Assembly: GCA_902781505.1 (NCBI GenBank)
Contig: CACZJL010000001.1
Location: 124,001 to 188,000 of the forward strand
Direction: 5' to 3'
DNA length: 64,000 bases
Source: an uncultured Lachnospiraceae bacterium
GTDB lineage: Bacteria; Bacillota; Clostridia; Lachnospirales; Lachnospiraceae
Shown here: one piece after another, positions 16,971 through 26,287 of the stretch
Layout of the letters: each line of letters opens with the position of its first letter
Numbering within the stretch: position 1 is the stretch's first letter
Position numbers and translations under genes: made by a program
The notes under the pieces: generated by a model
What the model was told of the DNA's origin: nothing
The model's input: only the letters and a program-made list of their open reading frames with translations
The model's database searches: none

Positions 16971-19634
16971 TTAATGTGCTTCAAACCAGCTCTTTCCTGG
17001 TTTCAAATCAATTTCAAGAGGAACTGCTAAGGAAACTGCATTCATCATCGCATCCTCCATAATTGCCTTTACCTGTTCCGCTTCAGACTCAACAGTCTCC
17101 ACAAGAAGTTCATCGTGAATCTGCAGTAAAAGCTTTGACTTCAGTCCTCTTTCCTTTAACATGTGATTCACTCTAATCATCGCAATCTTAATAATATCTG
17201 CTGCCGTTCCCTGAATCGGAGCATTCATTGCAACTCGCTCACCAAAGCTTCTCTGCATAAAGTTAGAAGATTTCAGTTCCGGAATCAAGCGACGACGGTT
17301 AAACATGGTCAGAGAGTAACCATTCTTCTTTGCCTGTTCCACAAGTCCGTCAATATAAGACTTTACCTTAGGGAAGGTCTCAAAATATTTCTCAATATAT
17401 TCAGCCGCTTCCTTTTTTGAGATGGACAAATCCTGAGACAGACCAAATGAACTGATTCCATAAATGATGCCAAAATTAACTGCCTTCGCATTTCTTCTCT
17501 GCTCAGGTGTTACTTCCTCAAACGGAACATGGAATACCTGAGATGCCGTAATTCTATGAATATCCTTAGAAGTTCGATATGCCTCAATCAGTTTTTCATC
17601 ACCAGACATATGCGCCATGATTCTAAGTTCAATCTGGGAATAGTCGGCATCAAGGAAGATACATCCTTCCTTTGGCACAAATACCTTTCGGATTTCACGA
17701 CCAAGTGCAATTCGAACCGGAATGTTCTGCAGATTCGGATCTGTAGAGCTGATTCTTCCTGTTGCTGTTATGGTCTGATTAAAGTGACCGTGAATTCGAC
17801 CGTCATTTGCAATATAATTCTGAAGTCCATCGGCATAGGTAGACTTTAACTTAGTCAGAGTACGATATTCCAGTATTTCTCCTACAATCGGATACTCTCC
17901 TGCAAGCTTTTCCAACACCGCTGCAGCAGTAGAATATCCGCTCTTAGTCTTCTTTCCTCCGGGAAGCTGCATCTTTTCAAACAGAATTACAGCCAGCTGT
18001 TTTGGAGAATTGATATTAAACTCTTCTCCTGCCTGCTCATAAATCTTCTTTTCAAGAGTCTCAATCTGAACAGAAAGCTTATCAGAATATTCTTTGAGCC
18101 TGGAAGCCTGAACCTGAATGCCCTCCCGTTCCATTTCAAACAGAACAAAAGAAAGAGGCATCTCAACGTCATGAAACAAATCATCCATTTCTTCAAGCTT
18201 CAGTTCCTCTGCTGTCTTTAATCCTGCATGCAATGCTGTAAAGCTCTCAATACCGCAGACCATCATGCACTTATCTTCATCTGCCATGGAAAGGTCCACA
18301 TTCTTACCAAGCAGTTCCGTTCTTGATGGAAGTGTCTTATGTAAAAATGCGGTTGCAAGAGAATCCGCCGTATATTCATCCATCGAAGGATTCAAAAGAT
18401 ATGCAGCAAGTGCCGTATCATAAAAGGCCTCCTGATGCAATCCTTCATACTGTTCCTTTGTAAACAGATGAAGCTTGCTCTTAAATCCGATTACATGAAT
18501 TGTGTTGTCTTGCGCTTCACGAGCCAGATCGGCAAATTTTCCCATCAGATACTCCGATGTGATAAAGCCTGTTGCCTCAATGTAGAGATTTTCTTCTCCA
18601 AGACACAGAGAAATGCCATGACAAACGTCATCAGAAAGAATTCCGAAACCAATCTTCTTACCTTCCGAAACAAGCTTTCGGGCCTTTTCGAATGCATTCT
18701 CTGCTTCCGAAAAATCCTGTACACGTGTCATTGCAGAGAGAATATCTTCTTCCTGTCCTTCCGGAACCTCTTCAAAATTCGCAAGCATGGACTTGAAATT
18801 GTACCGCTTGAACAGTTCGTACGAGTTATCATTGAAGAAATTGCCTAGCCTTGCATCCTCAAGATCATACTCAATCGGAACCTCTGTGTTAATCCTTGCA
18901 AGAAACAGTGAGAGCTTCACCTGTTCTACATGTTCCGAGATAGATTTCTGTGCCTTTGGCGGCTTTAACTCATCTAAGTGTGCCAGAATATTCTCAACTG
19001 ATTTGTATTCCTGAATCAGCTTCGAAGCAGTCTTTGGTCCAACTCCGGGTGCACCTGGGATATTATCAGAAGAATCGCCCATCAAAGCCTTCATCTCAAT
19101 AAACTCAAGCGGAGTTACGCCGTAAAGAGCTTCTACATCTGCCGGCAGGTAGTTCTCAACCTCTGTAACTCCCTTCTTAGTCTTTGGGATTCGAATCATC
19201 AGATTCTCTTCCGCAAGCTGCAGAAGATCTCTGTCTCCTGAAATCACACGAACATCAAGCCCCTGATGTGCATACCGCTTTGCAATCGTTCCAAGCAGAT
19301 CATCCGCTTCATAGCCTGCAAGTTCCACAGTCTTAATATTCATAGCATGCAGAAGCTCTTTCATAAGAGGAACCTGCTCTTTAAGTTCTACAGGCATAGC
19401 GCTTCTCGTCCCCTTATATTCCTTATACACTTCATGTCTGAACGTCGGTGCGGAAAGGTCAAATGCAACAGTCAGATAATCCGGCTTTTCTTCATTCAGA
19501 AATTTCGACAGGATATTAATAAATCCATACATCGCATTCGTATGTGTTCCCTGTGCATTAGTAAGATCCGGTACGCCGTAAAAGGCACGGTTTAAGATAC
19601 TGTGGCCATCCACCAGCATTAATTTTTCAGCCAT
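16971..19634 (-). CDS. polA: DNA polymerase I
   Basis: This polymerase fills gaps and removes primers during replication and repair. The 887 residues have an N-terminal 5'-nuclease domain (1-290; GDRDLLQL, GDSSDNIPG, helix-hairpin-helix GVGPKTASKL), a middle region, and a C-terminal polymerase domain with DADYSQIELRIMAHMSGD, RRNAKAVNFGIIYG and QIHDELLVE. The middle 3'-5' exonuclease-like region (about 310-480) shows GFGILSDD where a DxE metal motif would be expected, so proofreading is probably lost, as in other Firmicute Pol I. It is the first gene of the polA-coaE operon. Confidence 0.96.
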   Translation of the reverse strand: MAEKLMLVDGHSILNRAFYGVPDLTNAQGTHTNAMYGFINILSKFLNEEKPDYLTVAFDLSAPTFRHEVYKEYKGTRSAMPVELKEQVPLMKELLHAMNIKTVELAGYEADDLLGTIAKRYAHQGLDVRVISGDRDLLQLAEENLMIRIPKTKKGVTEVENYLPADVEALYGVTPLEFIEMKALMGDSSDNIPGAPGVGPKTASKLIQEYKSVENILAHLDELKPPKAQKSISEHVEQVKLSLFLARINTEVPIEYDLEDARLGNFFNDNSYELFKRYNFKSMLANFEEVPEGQEEDILSAMTRVQDFSEAENAFEKARKLVSEGKKIGFGILSDDVCHGISLCLGEENLYIEATGFITSEYLMGKFADLAREAQDNTIHVIGFKSKLHLFTKEQYEGLHQEAFYDTALAAYLLNPSMDEYTADSLATAFLHKTLPSRTELLGKNVDLSMADEDKCMMVCGIESFTALHAGLKTAEELKLEEMDDLFHDVEMPLSFVLFEMEREGIQVQASRLKEYSDKLSVQIETLEKKIYEQAGEEFNINSPKQLAVILFEKMQLPGGKKTKSGYSTAAAVLEKLAGEYPIVGEILEYRTLTKLKSTYADGLQNYIANDGRIHGHFNQTITATGRISSTDPNLQNIPVRIALGREIRKVFVPKEGCIFLDADYSQIELRIMAHMSGDEKLIEAYRTSKDIHRITASQVFHVPFEEVTPEQRRNAKAVNFGIIYGISSFGLSQDLSISKKEAAEYIEKYFETFPKVKSYIDGLVEQAKKNGYSLTMFNRRRLIPELKSSNFMQRSFGERVAMNAPIQGTAADIIKIAMIRVNHMLKERGLKSKLLLQIHDELLVETVESEAEQVKAIMEDAMMNAVSLAVPLEIDLKPGKSWFEAH

Positions 19635-19647
19635 AATTTACTCCTGA

Positions 19648-20052
19648 TTATACATATTCAAAAACAAGCATTGCAAAGAACGTGAGCAGACAGACAAAAA
19701 GCCCGACAAGATACACAAGATACGAAACCTTCGTCTCAAACGCGTCCGTTTCAAGTTCATTCGCCCTTTTCACCAGAACATGTTCCACCATTCTGTGAAA
19801 ATTATAATCCTTCAGATATTTCACCTCATATTCATCGGCATCCTCCGGAAGAGGAGCATCCGTCAGACCATACTTTACAATATAATATGTCTGAAGCTCA
19901 TCTCGGCAATCCGGGCAGCCACTCACATGCGATATAAACAGGGCAGTTTCTTCCCGTCCCAGACTATTCTCGGCAAATGCTTCGATATTTGCCTGCATTT
20001 CCTTGCACCGATCATGCGTGCGCACCTTGTTTCTTCTCTGTTTGCTTCTCAT
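19648..20052 (-). CDS. Small zinc-finger (zf-HC2-like) membrane protein
   Basis: The 134-residue protein has Cys16 followed by His42, Cys46 and Cys49 (SHVSGCPDCRDEL), the layout of the anti-sigma zinc-finger zf-HC2. A single C-terminal transmembrane helix lies around 108-128. This architecture is typical of anti-sigma factors, but no sigma factor gene is nearby. The ATG at 20050-20052 follows GAGGGAAA; longer in-frame readings run into the tRNA gene. It lies just upstream of polA, with no partner visible, so an orphan regulator or structural role is possible. Confidence 0.72.
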   Translation of the reverse strand: MRSKQRRNKVRTHDRCKEMQANIEAFAENSLGREETALFISHVSGCPDCRDELQTYYIVKYGLTDAPLPEDADEYEVKYLKDYNFHRMVEHVLVKRANELETDAFETKVSYLVYLVGLFVCLLTFFAMLVFEYV

Positions 20053-20084
20053 TATTTCCCTCGCAGGACAATCCCTGTAAAAAA

Positions 20085-20110
20085 AGGCCTGGAATAAATA
20101 TTCCAGGCCT
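20085..20110 (-). terminator. Terminator after tRNA-Leu
   Basis: An 11-bp stem (20085-20095 with 20100-20110) has a 4-base loop and a following T run on the minus strand. It ends the single-gene tRNA transcript. Confidence 0.88.
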
Positions 20111-20125
20111 GAGATTTTGAATTTA

Positions 20126-20208
20126 TGCGGATGGTGGGACTTGAACCCACAAGACATTACTGCCGGCAGATTTTGAGTCTGCTGCGTCTGCCATTCCGCC
20201 ACATCCGC
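20126..20208 (-). tRNA. tRNA-Leu, anticodon CAA
   Basis: The minus strand folds into a class II cloverleaf of 83 bases. The acceptor arms GCGGATG and CATCCGC pair. The anticodon stem GCAGA/TCTGC carries loop CTCAAAA with anticodon CAA, reading UUG. There is a long variable arm, and the T arm contains GGTTCAAGTCC. The CCA end is not encoded. It has its own promoter and terminator. Confidence 0.96.
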
Positions 20209-20220
20209 ACGAACTATTAA

Positions 20221-20249
20221 AGATTAGCATAAATGCCGTGCGAATGCAA
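20221..20249 (-). promoter_or_regulatory. Promoter of tRNA-Leu
   Basis: On the minus strand TTGCAT (20249-20244) and TAATCT (20226-20221) are separated by 17 bp. The expected start is only a few bases before the mature tRNA 5' end. Confidence 0.7.
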
Positions 20250-20297
20250 GCTTTCCATCACTTTTTCACGCAGTTCATCCTCATCACCTGTACCTTC

Positions 20298-21743
20298 TTA
20301 CTCTGAAAGTAAAGAATCATACAATTTCTCATATTCTCTTGCAGAATTCTCCCAGGAATAATCTGTCTTCATTCCACGGTCAACAATCTTGTTCCATTCA
20401 CGCTTGTGATTGTAATACACACTCTTTGCATAGTTAATAATACCAAGCATCTCATGTGCATTGTAATTTGCGAACGAGAATCCGGTACCCTTGCTTTCAT
20501 ACTCATTATAAGGTTCTACCGTATCCTTTAAGCCGCCTGTTTCACGAACAATCGGAACTGTTCCGTATCTTAAAGCCATTAACTGACTCAGACCGCAAGG
20601 CTCAAACAGTGAAGGCATCAGGAATGCATCACAGCTCGCATAGATTCGTCTTGCAAGCTCATCAGAGTAATAAATATTAGCTGAAACTCTGTCGTTATAC
20701 TTCCAGTCATAATGACGGAACATATTCTCGTACTTTTCCTCACCGGTTCCAAGAACTACAAGCTGTACATCTTCGGCGCAGATCTGGTCCATCACGCAGG
20801 CAATCAGATCGAAGCCCTTCTGATCCGTCAGTCTTGAAACGATTCCAATCATAAACTTATGCTTATCTACAGTCAGACCAAGGTCTTTCTGGAGTGCAAT
20901 CTTATTCTTGTACTTTTCTTTACGATACGTAATCTGGTTATAATTCTGAACCAGCTTCTTATCTGTTTCCGGATTATACTCCTCGTAATCGATACCGTTA
21001 ACAATTCCGGAGAGCTGATTACTTCTTGCGTTCATCAGACCATCCAGATGTTCACCATAGAAAGGTGTCTTAATCTCCTCTGCATAGGAAGGAGAAACCG
21101 TAGTGACACGGTCAGCATAGACAATACCACCCTTCAGATAGTTGGCATCCTCATATGCCTCAAGCTTATCAGAAGTAAAGTAGTAATCAGAAAGGCCGGT
21201 AATATCCTTCACCTTCTTTAAATCCCAGATTCCCTGGAACTTCAGATTGTGAATTGTCATGATGGACTTGATTCCCTGATAGAACTCGCCCTCAGCAAAA
21301 CGCTCGTGCAGATAAACCGGAATCAAACCAGTCTGCCAGTCATTACAATGGATGATATCAGGTCTGAAGCCAAGTACCGGAAGTGCACTTAATACAGCCT
21401 TATCGAAGAACGCAAACTTTTCAATATCTTCATGAATCCAGCTATATGGCTTTGGTCCGCCGAAATAGAACTCATTATCTACAAAATAGTAGGTTACCTT
21501 ACCAACCTTCATCTCAAAGATTCCTACATACTGTGTGCGCCATGCAAGATCAATGTAGAAATGTGTTATATACGTCATCTGCTGACGAAGTTCCCATGGG
21601 ATGCAGGTATACTTTGGAATCATCACACGAAGATCATATTCATCCGTGTTGCAATACTTCGGAAGTGCACCTACTACATCGGCCAGTCCACCCGTTTTGA
21701 TAAAAGGAACCGCCTCACTTGCCACAAGAAGTACGTTTTTCAT
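20298..21743 (-). CDS. glgA: Glycogen synthase (ADP-glucose type)
   Basis: This GT5 glycosyltransferase elongates alpha-1,4-glucan from ADP-glucose for glycogen storage. The 481 residues start MKNVLLVASEAVPFIKTGGLADVVGALPK, including the nucleotide-sugar motif KTGGLAD (15-21). The C-terminal half carries GIVSRLTDQKGFDLI and FLMPSLFEPCGLSQLMALRYGT. The ATG at 21741-21743 is preceded by GGAGGGAG. It stands alone here, with no other glg genes in the window. Confidence 0.96.
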   Translation of the reverse strand: MKNVLLVASEAVPFIKTGGLADVVGALPKYCNTDEYDLRVMIPKYTCIPWELRQQMTYITHFYIDLAWRTQYVGIFEMKVGKVTYYFVDNEFYFGGPKPYSWIHEDIEKFAFFDKAVLSALPVLGFRPDIIHCNDWQTGLIPVYLHERFAEGEFYQGIKSIMTIHNLKFQGIWDLKKVKDITGLSDYYFTSDKLEAYEDANYLKGGIVYADRVTTVSPSYAEEIKTPFYGEHLDGLMNARSNQLSGIVNGIDYEEYNPETDKKLVQNYNQITYRKEKYKNKIALQKDLGLTVDKHKFMIGIVSRLTDQKGFDLIACVMDQICAEDVQLVVLGTGEEKYENMFRHYDWKYNDRVSANIYYSDELARRIYASCDAFLMPSLFEPCGLSQLMALRYGTVPIVRETGGLKDTVEPYNEYESKGTGFSFANYNAHEMLGIINYAKSVYYNHKREWNKIVDRGMKTDYSWENSAREYEKLYDSLLSE

Positions 21744-21864
21744 TGGTCTCCCTCCTGTTCCGAACATAATTCATTACCGTAATTATACCATAAATCAATT
21801 CATTTTACCCGTATTTTAGACAAAATCACACAATCGAAGTATTTATGAAAAATTTGCATCAAAA

Positions 21865-21919
21865 AAGACCTTCCCGCTCAGGTCATGCTTTTCACATGAC
21901 CGGGAAACGAAAAGGTCTT
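21865..21919 (-). terminator. Terminator after the NlpC/P60 gene
   Basis: The outer arms AAGACCTT (21865-21872) and AAGGTCTT (21912-21919) enclose nested complementary segments (CCCG/CGGG and GGTCATG/CATGAC). On the minus strand the stem is followed by a T run. Confidence 0.8.
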
Positions 21920-21923
21920 CATA

Positions 21924-23006
21924 TTAACCTACTAAATGATGGATTGTATATCCGGCCGGGAAGGATGCACTTAAAGATGCATATCTTACCGTATCGCCCG
22001 GCATTGTTGCAGCAAATACCGTATTGGGATCAACGTAAATAGCTACATGTCCAGGTCCGGTTACAAGGTCACCCGGCTGAGCACCGGATGTAGAGTTAAC
22101 AGCAACGACATTGCCGACTGCACCCTGTGCACCGGATGAACGTGGAAGTGATACGCCGAATGCAGCATATACATACTGTGTCAGACCGGAACAGTCAAAG
22201 CCATTCAGTGAAGAACCACCCCATACATATGGGATACCGGCAAAGTTTGTAGCATACGCTAAAACAGAAGAAGTATCACCGGATACTGGTGTTACATCAG
22301 CCGCATACGCTGCAGAACCATTTGAGGCAGCAGTCGTTCCGCCATTAGAATTTGCTGCAACGGTAGCAATCTGATTTGCTACAATCTGGCTGTTTCTTGC
22401 AAGGGCTCTCTCAGTTGCAGCTGCAAGCTGGTCTTCAAGATCATCAATTTCGCCCTGCTTCTCATCAATCATGGCAAAAAGCTTATTCTGTTGCTCAGTT
22501 AATTCATTAGAAGCAACTTCAAGCTCATCCTTCTCAGAATTTAAATCCGCAAGAATTGTTGAAATCTGTGTTTTTGTATCAGCCAGTGCCTGAAGCTGAT
22601 TTCTGTCATAATCATACATGCTCTGAATATATGAAGTCTGATTAAGAAGATCGGCCATAGAGCCAGAGGTCATAAATGCATTGATAATATCTGCATTAAT
22701 TCCTCTTTCATAAGAAAGCTGAATTCTCTGATACATAGCCTGTGTCTGCTCTTCCTCACGGCGTTCAGCATCTTCAAGCTCTGTTTCCTTTGTTTCAATC
22801 TGCGATGTAAGGTCTGCTGCCTTAATTTCCATTTCGTTCAGGCTCTGTAATACATCTGTGAGCTGATCCTGGAAATCCTGAAGCTCTGCTTCAGAAGCAG
22901 TCTTCTGATTTGTGATGTCATCCACTTCGTCAGCGAATACAGATGTACCTGCAAGGCAAGTAGCTAACGTAACTACACATATCGTTCTCTTAAACTTTTT
23001 AAACAT
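21924..23006 (-). CDS. Secreted NlpC/P60 peptidoglycan hydrolase with coiled coil
   Basis: This predicted cell-wall DL-endopeptidase cuts peptide stems of peptidoglycan. Of 360 residues, 1-25 form a Sec signal peptide ending VFA. A long coiled coil (about 30-205) resembles the CwlO/PcsB N-terminus, which in those proteins is controlled by FtsEX. A Ser/Ala/Gly-rich linker leads to the NlpC/P60 domain (about 245-360) with catalytic Cys272 in FDCSGLTQY and His320 in GPGHVAIYVD. The third polar catalytic position is unclear in this sequence. A good promoter and AGAGGG precede it. Confidence 0.9.
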   Translation of the reverse strand: MFKKFKRTICVVTLATCLAGTSVFADEVDDITNQKTASEAELQDFQDQLTDVLQSLNEMEIKAADLTSQIETKETELEDAERREEEQTQAMYQRIQLSYERGINADIINAFMTSGSMADLLNQTSYIQSMYDYDRNQLQALADTKTQISTILADLNSEKDELEVASNELTEQQNKLFAMIDEKQGEIDDLEDQLAAATERALARNSQIVANQIATVAANSNGGTTAASNGSAAYAADVTPVSGDTSSVLAYATNFAGIPYVWGGSSLNGFDCSGLTQYVYAAFGVSLPRSSGAQGAVGNVVAVNSTSGAQPGDLVTGPGHVAIYVDPNTVFAATMPGDTVRYASLSASFPAGYTIHHLVG

Positions 23007-23074
23007 GTTTACCCTCTATACTTATCTATCTATTTATTACAAAATTGTTAATTACTGTTACAACTTTCTAACCT

Positions 23075-23103
23075 AGTATACCGTATCGATTAGCATAATG
23101 CAA
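23075..23103 (-). promoter_or_regulatory. Promoter of the NlpC/P60 gene
   Basis: On the minus strand TTGCAT (23103-23098) and TATACT (23080-23075) have a 17-bp spacer, giving an untranslated leader of roughly 60 bases. The rest of the 212-base gap up to recN is AT-rich without a convincing gene. Confidence 0.7.
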
Positions 23104-23218
23104 CATAATCACATTTTTTTCACAACTTATTTGTAATCTTTGTAGAGAAACTTCTTACATCCCTTACATTTCAGAAAACATACCCCGATATAAACGCAGA
23201 TTCCTTTAGAGGAACCAT

Positions 23219-24916
23219 TTATTTTCTCTTCTTTGTTTTCTTTTTGTATTCCTCCGCCTGAACAAGAACTTCATCTGCATTATCTAATACCGCCTGAGTG
23301 ATCTTAACACCACCAAGCATACGAGCCAGCTCTTTCACACGGTCTTCTCTCTTAAGCATTGCAATTCGTGTTTCCGTAGAATCCTCTGATGCTCTTTTTT
23401 CAATCAGAAAATGCTCATCAGCCATTGCTGCAATCTGTGGAAGATGTGTGATTACTATAATCTGATGATACTTACTTAATGCCTGCATTTTTTCAGCAAC
23501 TTTCTGAGCCGTATGGCCGGAAATACCGGCATCAATCTCATCAAAAATCAGAGACTCAGTGCGATCCCTGTCTGCAAGTACCGTTTTTACAGCGAGCATG
23601 ATTCGGGATAATTCACCGCCGGAAGCAACGGACTTAAGTGGTTTTAAATCCTCGCCCGGATTGGTGCTGATCATAAGCGTAACTGCATCGTTACCATTTT
23701 CCGAGAAATGTTCTTTCTTCTCAAAATGCGCTTCAAACTTTACACTCAGAAAATTGAGTTCCTTAAGAGCTTCCGTAATATCTTTGGTAAGCTTCATTGC
23801 AGTTTTCTTTCGAATTTTTGTAAGTTCATCGCAAAGTGACAGGATGTGTACACGACACTTTTCTTCCTGAACAGTCAGTTCTTCAATTTTTCGGTCCGCA
23901 TGACGAAGATCATCAAGACGAGCCTGCTTTGTCTCAAGGCTTGTTAAAATACCCGGAATATCTGACTTATACTTTGTCTTAAGCTGATTTAAGAGGTTTA
24001 ATCGACCACTTATCACGCTCATTTCTTCTTCATCATATTCATGGGAATCAGCGTAGCCTTCAAGTTCTCTCGAAACGTCTGAGGTCAGACTTTCAAGCTC
24101 ATTTAAGGTATCAACCACAGACTGAAGAGTATCATCATATTCAACTGCCTTAATTACCTGAGAAAGCGCAGAATCAATCATATCACCGACTGAAGTTCCA
24201 TCTGCGTTTAATGCCTGAATCGCTCCGTTGATTTTTTCAAAAATCTTCTGCGCATTCGCATAAAACGTATACTTCTTCTCAAGCTCTTCATCTTCCCCTG
24301 ATTTTAAATCTGCTTCTTCGATTTCGCTGACTTCAAATTCGAGGAAATCAATTTCCCGTTTTCTTGCCTGATCATCTACTAACAGAGAGGCTTTCTGCTC
24401 TTCAATCTCCCTGAAATTTGCAACTTCTGCAACAAGTTTTTCTTTGACCTTTGCAGTTTCTGCAACACAGAAGGAATCAATCATCTTCAGATGATTTCCC
24501 TCAGAAAGAAGCAGTCCATTGTCCTGCTGACCATGAATATCAATGAGAAGAGGTGCTAGTGCACGCACTTCGGAAATCGTCACCGATTCTCCATTGACCT
24601 TAATTTTACTTCTTCCGTTTTCTGAGATTTTTCTGGAAATTAAAACCTCTCCGTCTTCGAGTTCGATTCCAAGCTCTTCAATCTGTTTTCTTTTAAACGG
24701 TTCTTCAATCATGAAGGTAAGCTCCGTAAGGCAACTGCTTTCGCCGTGACGAATCACGTCTCCAGTAGCTTTTCCGCCAAGAGCAATATTTACAGAACCA
24801 AGAATAATAGATTTACCGGCACCTGTTTCACCGGTCAGGATATTTAATCCCTGCTGAAAATCAATATCCGCCTCTTTAATCAGAGCCAGATTTTTAACAT
24901 GAAGATTCGTTAACAT
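23219..24916 (-). CDS. recN: DNA repair protein RecN
   Basis: This SMC-like ATPase acts early in double-strand break repair, organising DNA ends. The 565 residues begin MLTNLHVKNLALIKEADIDF with Walker A GETGAGKS (29-36). A central coiled coil follows (about 150-390), then the C-terminal signature VASGGELSRIMLA and Walker B SLIFDEIDAGISG. It follows argR by 23 bases as the last gene of the asp23 operon, the conserved argR-recN order in Firmicutes. Confidence 0.96.
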   Translation of the reverse strand: MLTNLHVKNLALIKEADIDFQQGLNILTGETGAGKSIILGSVNIALGGKATGDVIRHGESSCLTELTFMIEEPFKRKQIEELGIELEDGEVLISRKISENGRSKIKVNGESVTISEVRALAPLLIDIHGQQDNGLLLSEGNHLKMIDSFCVAETAKVKEKLVAEVANFREIEEQKASLLVDDQARKREIDFLEFEVSEIEEADLKSGEDEELEKKYTFYANAQKIFEKINGAIQALNADGTSVGDMIDSALSQVIKAVEYDDTLQSVVDTLNELESLTSDVSRELEGYADSHEYDEEEMSVISGRLNLLNQLKTKYKSDIPGILTSLETKQARLDDLRHADRKIEELTVQEEKCRVHILSLCDELTKIRKKTAMKLTKDITEALKELNFLSVKFEAHFEKKEHFSENGNDAVTLMISTNPGEDLKPLKSVASGGELSRIMLAVKTVLADRDRTESLIFDEIDAGISGHTAQKVAEKMQALSKYHQIIVITHLPQIAAMADEHFLIEKRASEDSTETRIAMLKREDRVKELARMLGGVKITQAVLDNADEVLVQAEEYKKKTKKRK

Positions 24917-24939
24917 AGCTTACCTCGAAGAACACCTGG

Positions 24940-25392
24940 TTAATTCTTATGAATAACGGCTTTCAGCTTATCCATAAGGCGAATAGTATCATCCGCAGTT
25001 CTGACAGCACACAAAATTGTATCATCTCCTGCAACAGAACCAACTACTTCCTTTAACATCAGAGCATCCAGTGCAGCACATACAGCACCGGCCATTCCGC
25101 TTACTGTACGGATTACAAGAATATTCTGAGCTCTGTCCATAGAAAGATAACCTTCCTTCAGAACACGAACATACTTTTCATTCATTTCCGGTTCCTGTGC
25201 AAGAAACTCTACATATTTTGTACGACCTGCAACTGTTGTTTTCGTAAGATTCAGTTCTCTGATATCTCTTGAAACTGTTGCCTGTGTCACATTGAATCCA
25301 TCTTTAATCAGAGCATTACAAAGCTCCTCCTGAGTAGAAATGTCATTCTTCTTAATTAATTCTAAGATTTTTACCTGTCTTTGAGATTTCAT
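24940..25392 (-). CDS. argR: Arginine repressor ArgR/AhrC
   Basis: This hexameric arginine-responsive regulator represses arginine synthesis and activates catabolism. The 150 residues comprise an N-terminal winged helix (QVKILELIKKNDISTQEELCNAL, TQATVSRDIRELNL) and a C-terminal oligomerisation and arginine-binding domain with VGSVAGDDTILCAVRT. AGAGGAT precedes the ATG. Its place between nadK and recN is conserved; no ARG-box target is obvious in this window. Confidence 0.95.
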   Translation of the reverse strand: MKSQRQVKILELIKKNDISTQEELCNALIKDGFNVTQATVSRDIRELNLTKTTVAGRTKYVEFLAQEPEMNEKYVRVLKEGYLSMDRAQNILVIRTVSGMAGAVCAALDALMLKEVVGSVAGDDTILCAVRTADDTIRLMDKLKAVIHKN

Positions 25393-25404
25393 AAATTTAT
25401 CCTC

Positions 25405-26223
25405 TTACATTTTCTGACGAAGTCTCTGAACAAATCCACACCGATCTGTTCTGACCAGAACCGCCATTTCTTCGGACGCACGAACTTTGATTTCATCATC
25501 CGCGGTCAGATTAATACCAAAATCGCCATCACACCATATTCCTCTGCCGCCTCGGTCTGTACCATTCCGGTCTACAAGGCGAAACGTGATTTCGGCGCTT
25601 TCATCAAATATAATACTGCGCCCAGTGAGCGAATGCGCACAGATTGGCGTAATCATAAGCATTCTCGCATTAGGCTGAATAATAGGACCTCCGGCTGAAA
25701 GACTGTAGGCTGTAGATCCGGTTGCTGTACAGCAGATTACACCATCCGCCGTATATGACGTAAGAAAGTCATTGTCAATCAGAACATCAAACTGCATGAC
25801 GGACAGATTCATATGACGATTCAAAACAACGTCATTTAATGCATTACTTTCGTAAATAACTTCACCATTCCTGATTACCCGCGTTTCGAGCATCATTCGA
25901 CGATCGAGTTCATAATCGCCGGAAAGATATTTATTCAGCGAATCCTTAAATCCTGAAAGATCAGAATCAGCAAGATATCCAAGCGTTCCAATATTGATTC
26001 CCATAATCGGGATATGAAACGAAAGCGCTTCTCGTGCGGCTCGAATCAGTGTTCCATCGCCTCCAAGCACAAGAATCAGATCCGTATTTTCTCCCGGAGC
26101 TCCTTCCTGCGCAAGTTTAACCGCACAGCCCTTTGACATCAGATACTCCTCTACGCAAAGAGTTGCCTTCATATCAGGATCTTTATCTCTGTTTGTAATG
26201 ATGTAAAATTCTTTAACTCCCAT
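25405..26223 (-). CDS. nadK: NAD kinase
   Basis: NadK phosphorylates NAD to NADP. The 272 residues contain the kinase motif GGDGTLIRA (54-62), the NE/D-type segment NALNDVVLNR and the conserved TGSTAYSLSAGGPII glycine-rich loop, followed by ITPICAHSLTGRSII. It sits between tlyA and argR in the operon. Confidence 0.96.
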   Translation of the reverse strand: MGVKEFYIITNRDKDPDMKATLCVEEYLMSKGCAVKLAQEGAPGENTDLILVLGGDGTLIRAAREALSFHIPIMGINIGTLGYLADSDLSGFKDSLNKYLSGDYELDRRMMLETRVIRNGEVIYESNALNDVVLNRHMNLSVMQFDVLIDNDFLTSYTADGVICCTATGSTAYSLSAGGPIIQPNARMLMITPICAHSLTGRSIIFDESAEITFRLVDRNGTDRGGRGIWCDGDFGINLTADDEIKVRASEEMAVLVRTDRCGFVQRLRQKM

Positions 26224-26287
26224 GAGTCTAAAAGTCCTTTTATCTAAAAGTCATTAGTTGCCGGAATCCTCACAAGAAATGTGAAGA

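Noticed and set aside
20053-20202. Longer start for the zinc-finger protein gene
   Set aside because: It would translate the tRNA-Leu gene and its terminator; the ATG at 20052 has GAGGGAAA upstream.
23130-23175. WalR-like TGTAA direct repeats upstream of the NlpC/P60 gene
   Set aside because: TGTAAG-GGA-TGTAAG and TGTAAT-CTT-TGTAGA occur, but the 9-base spacing differs from the 11-base period of WalR boxes and they lie far upstream of the promoter.
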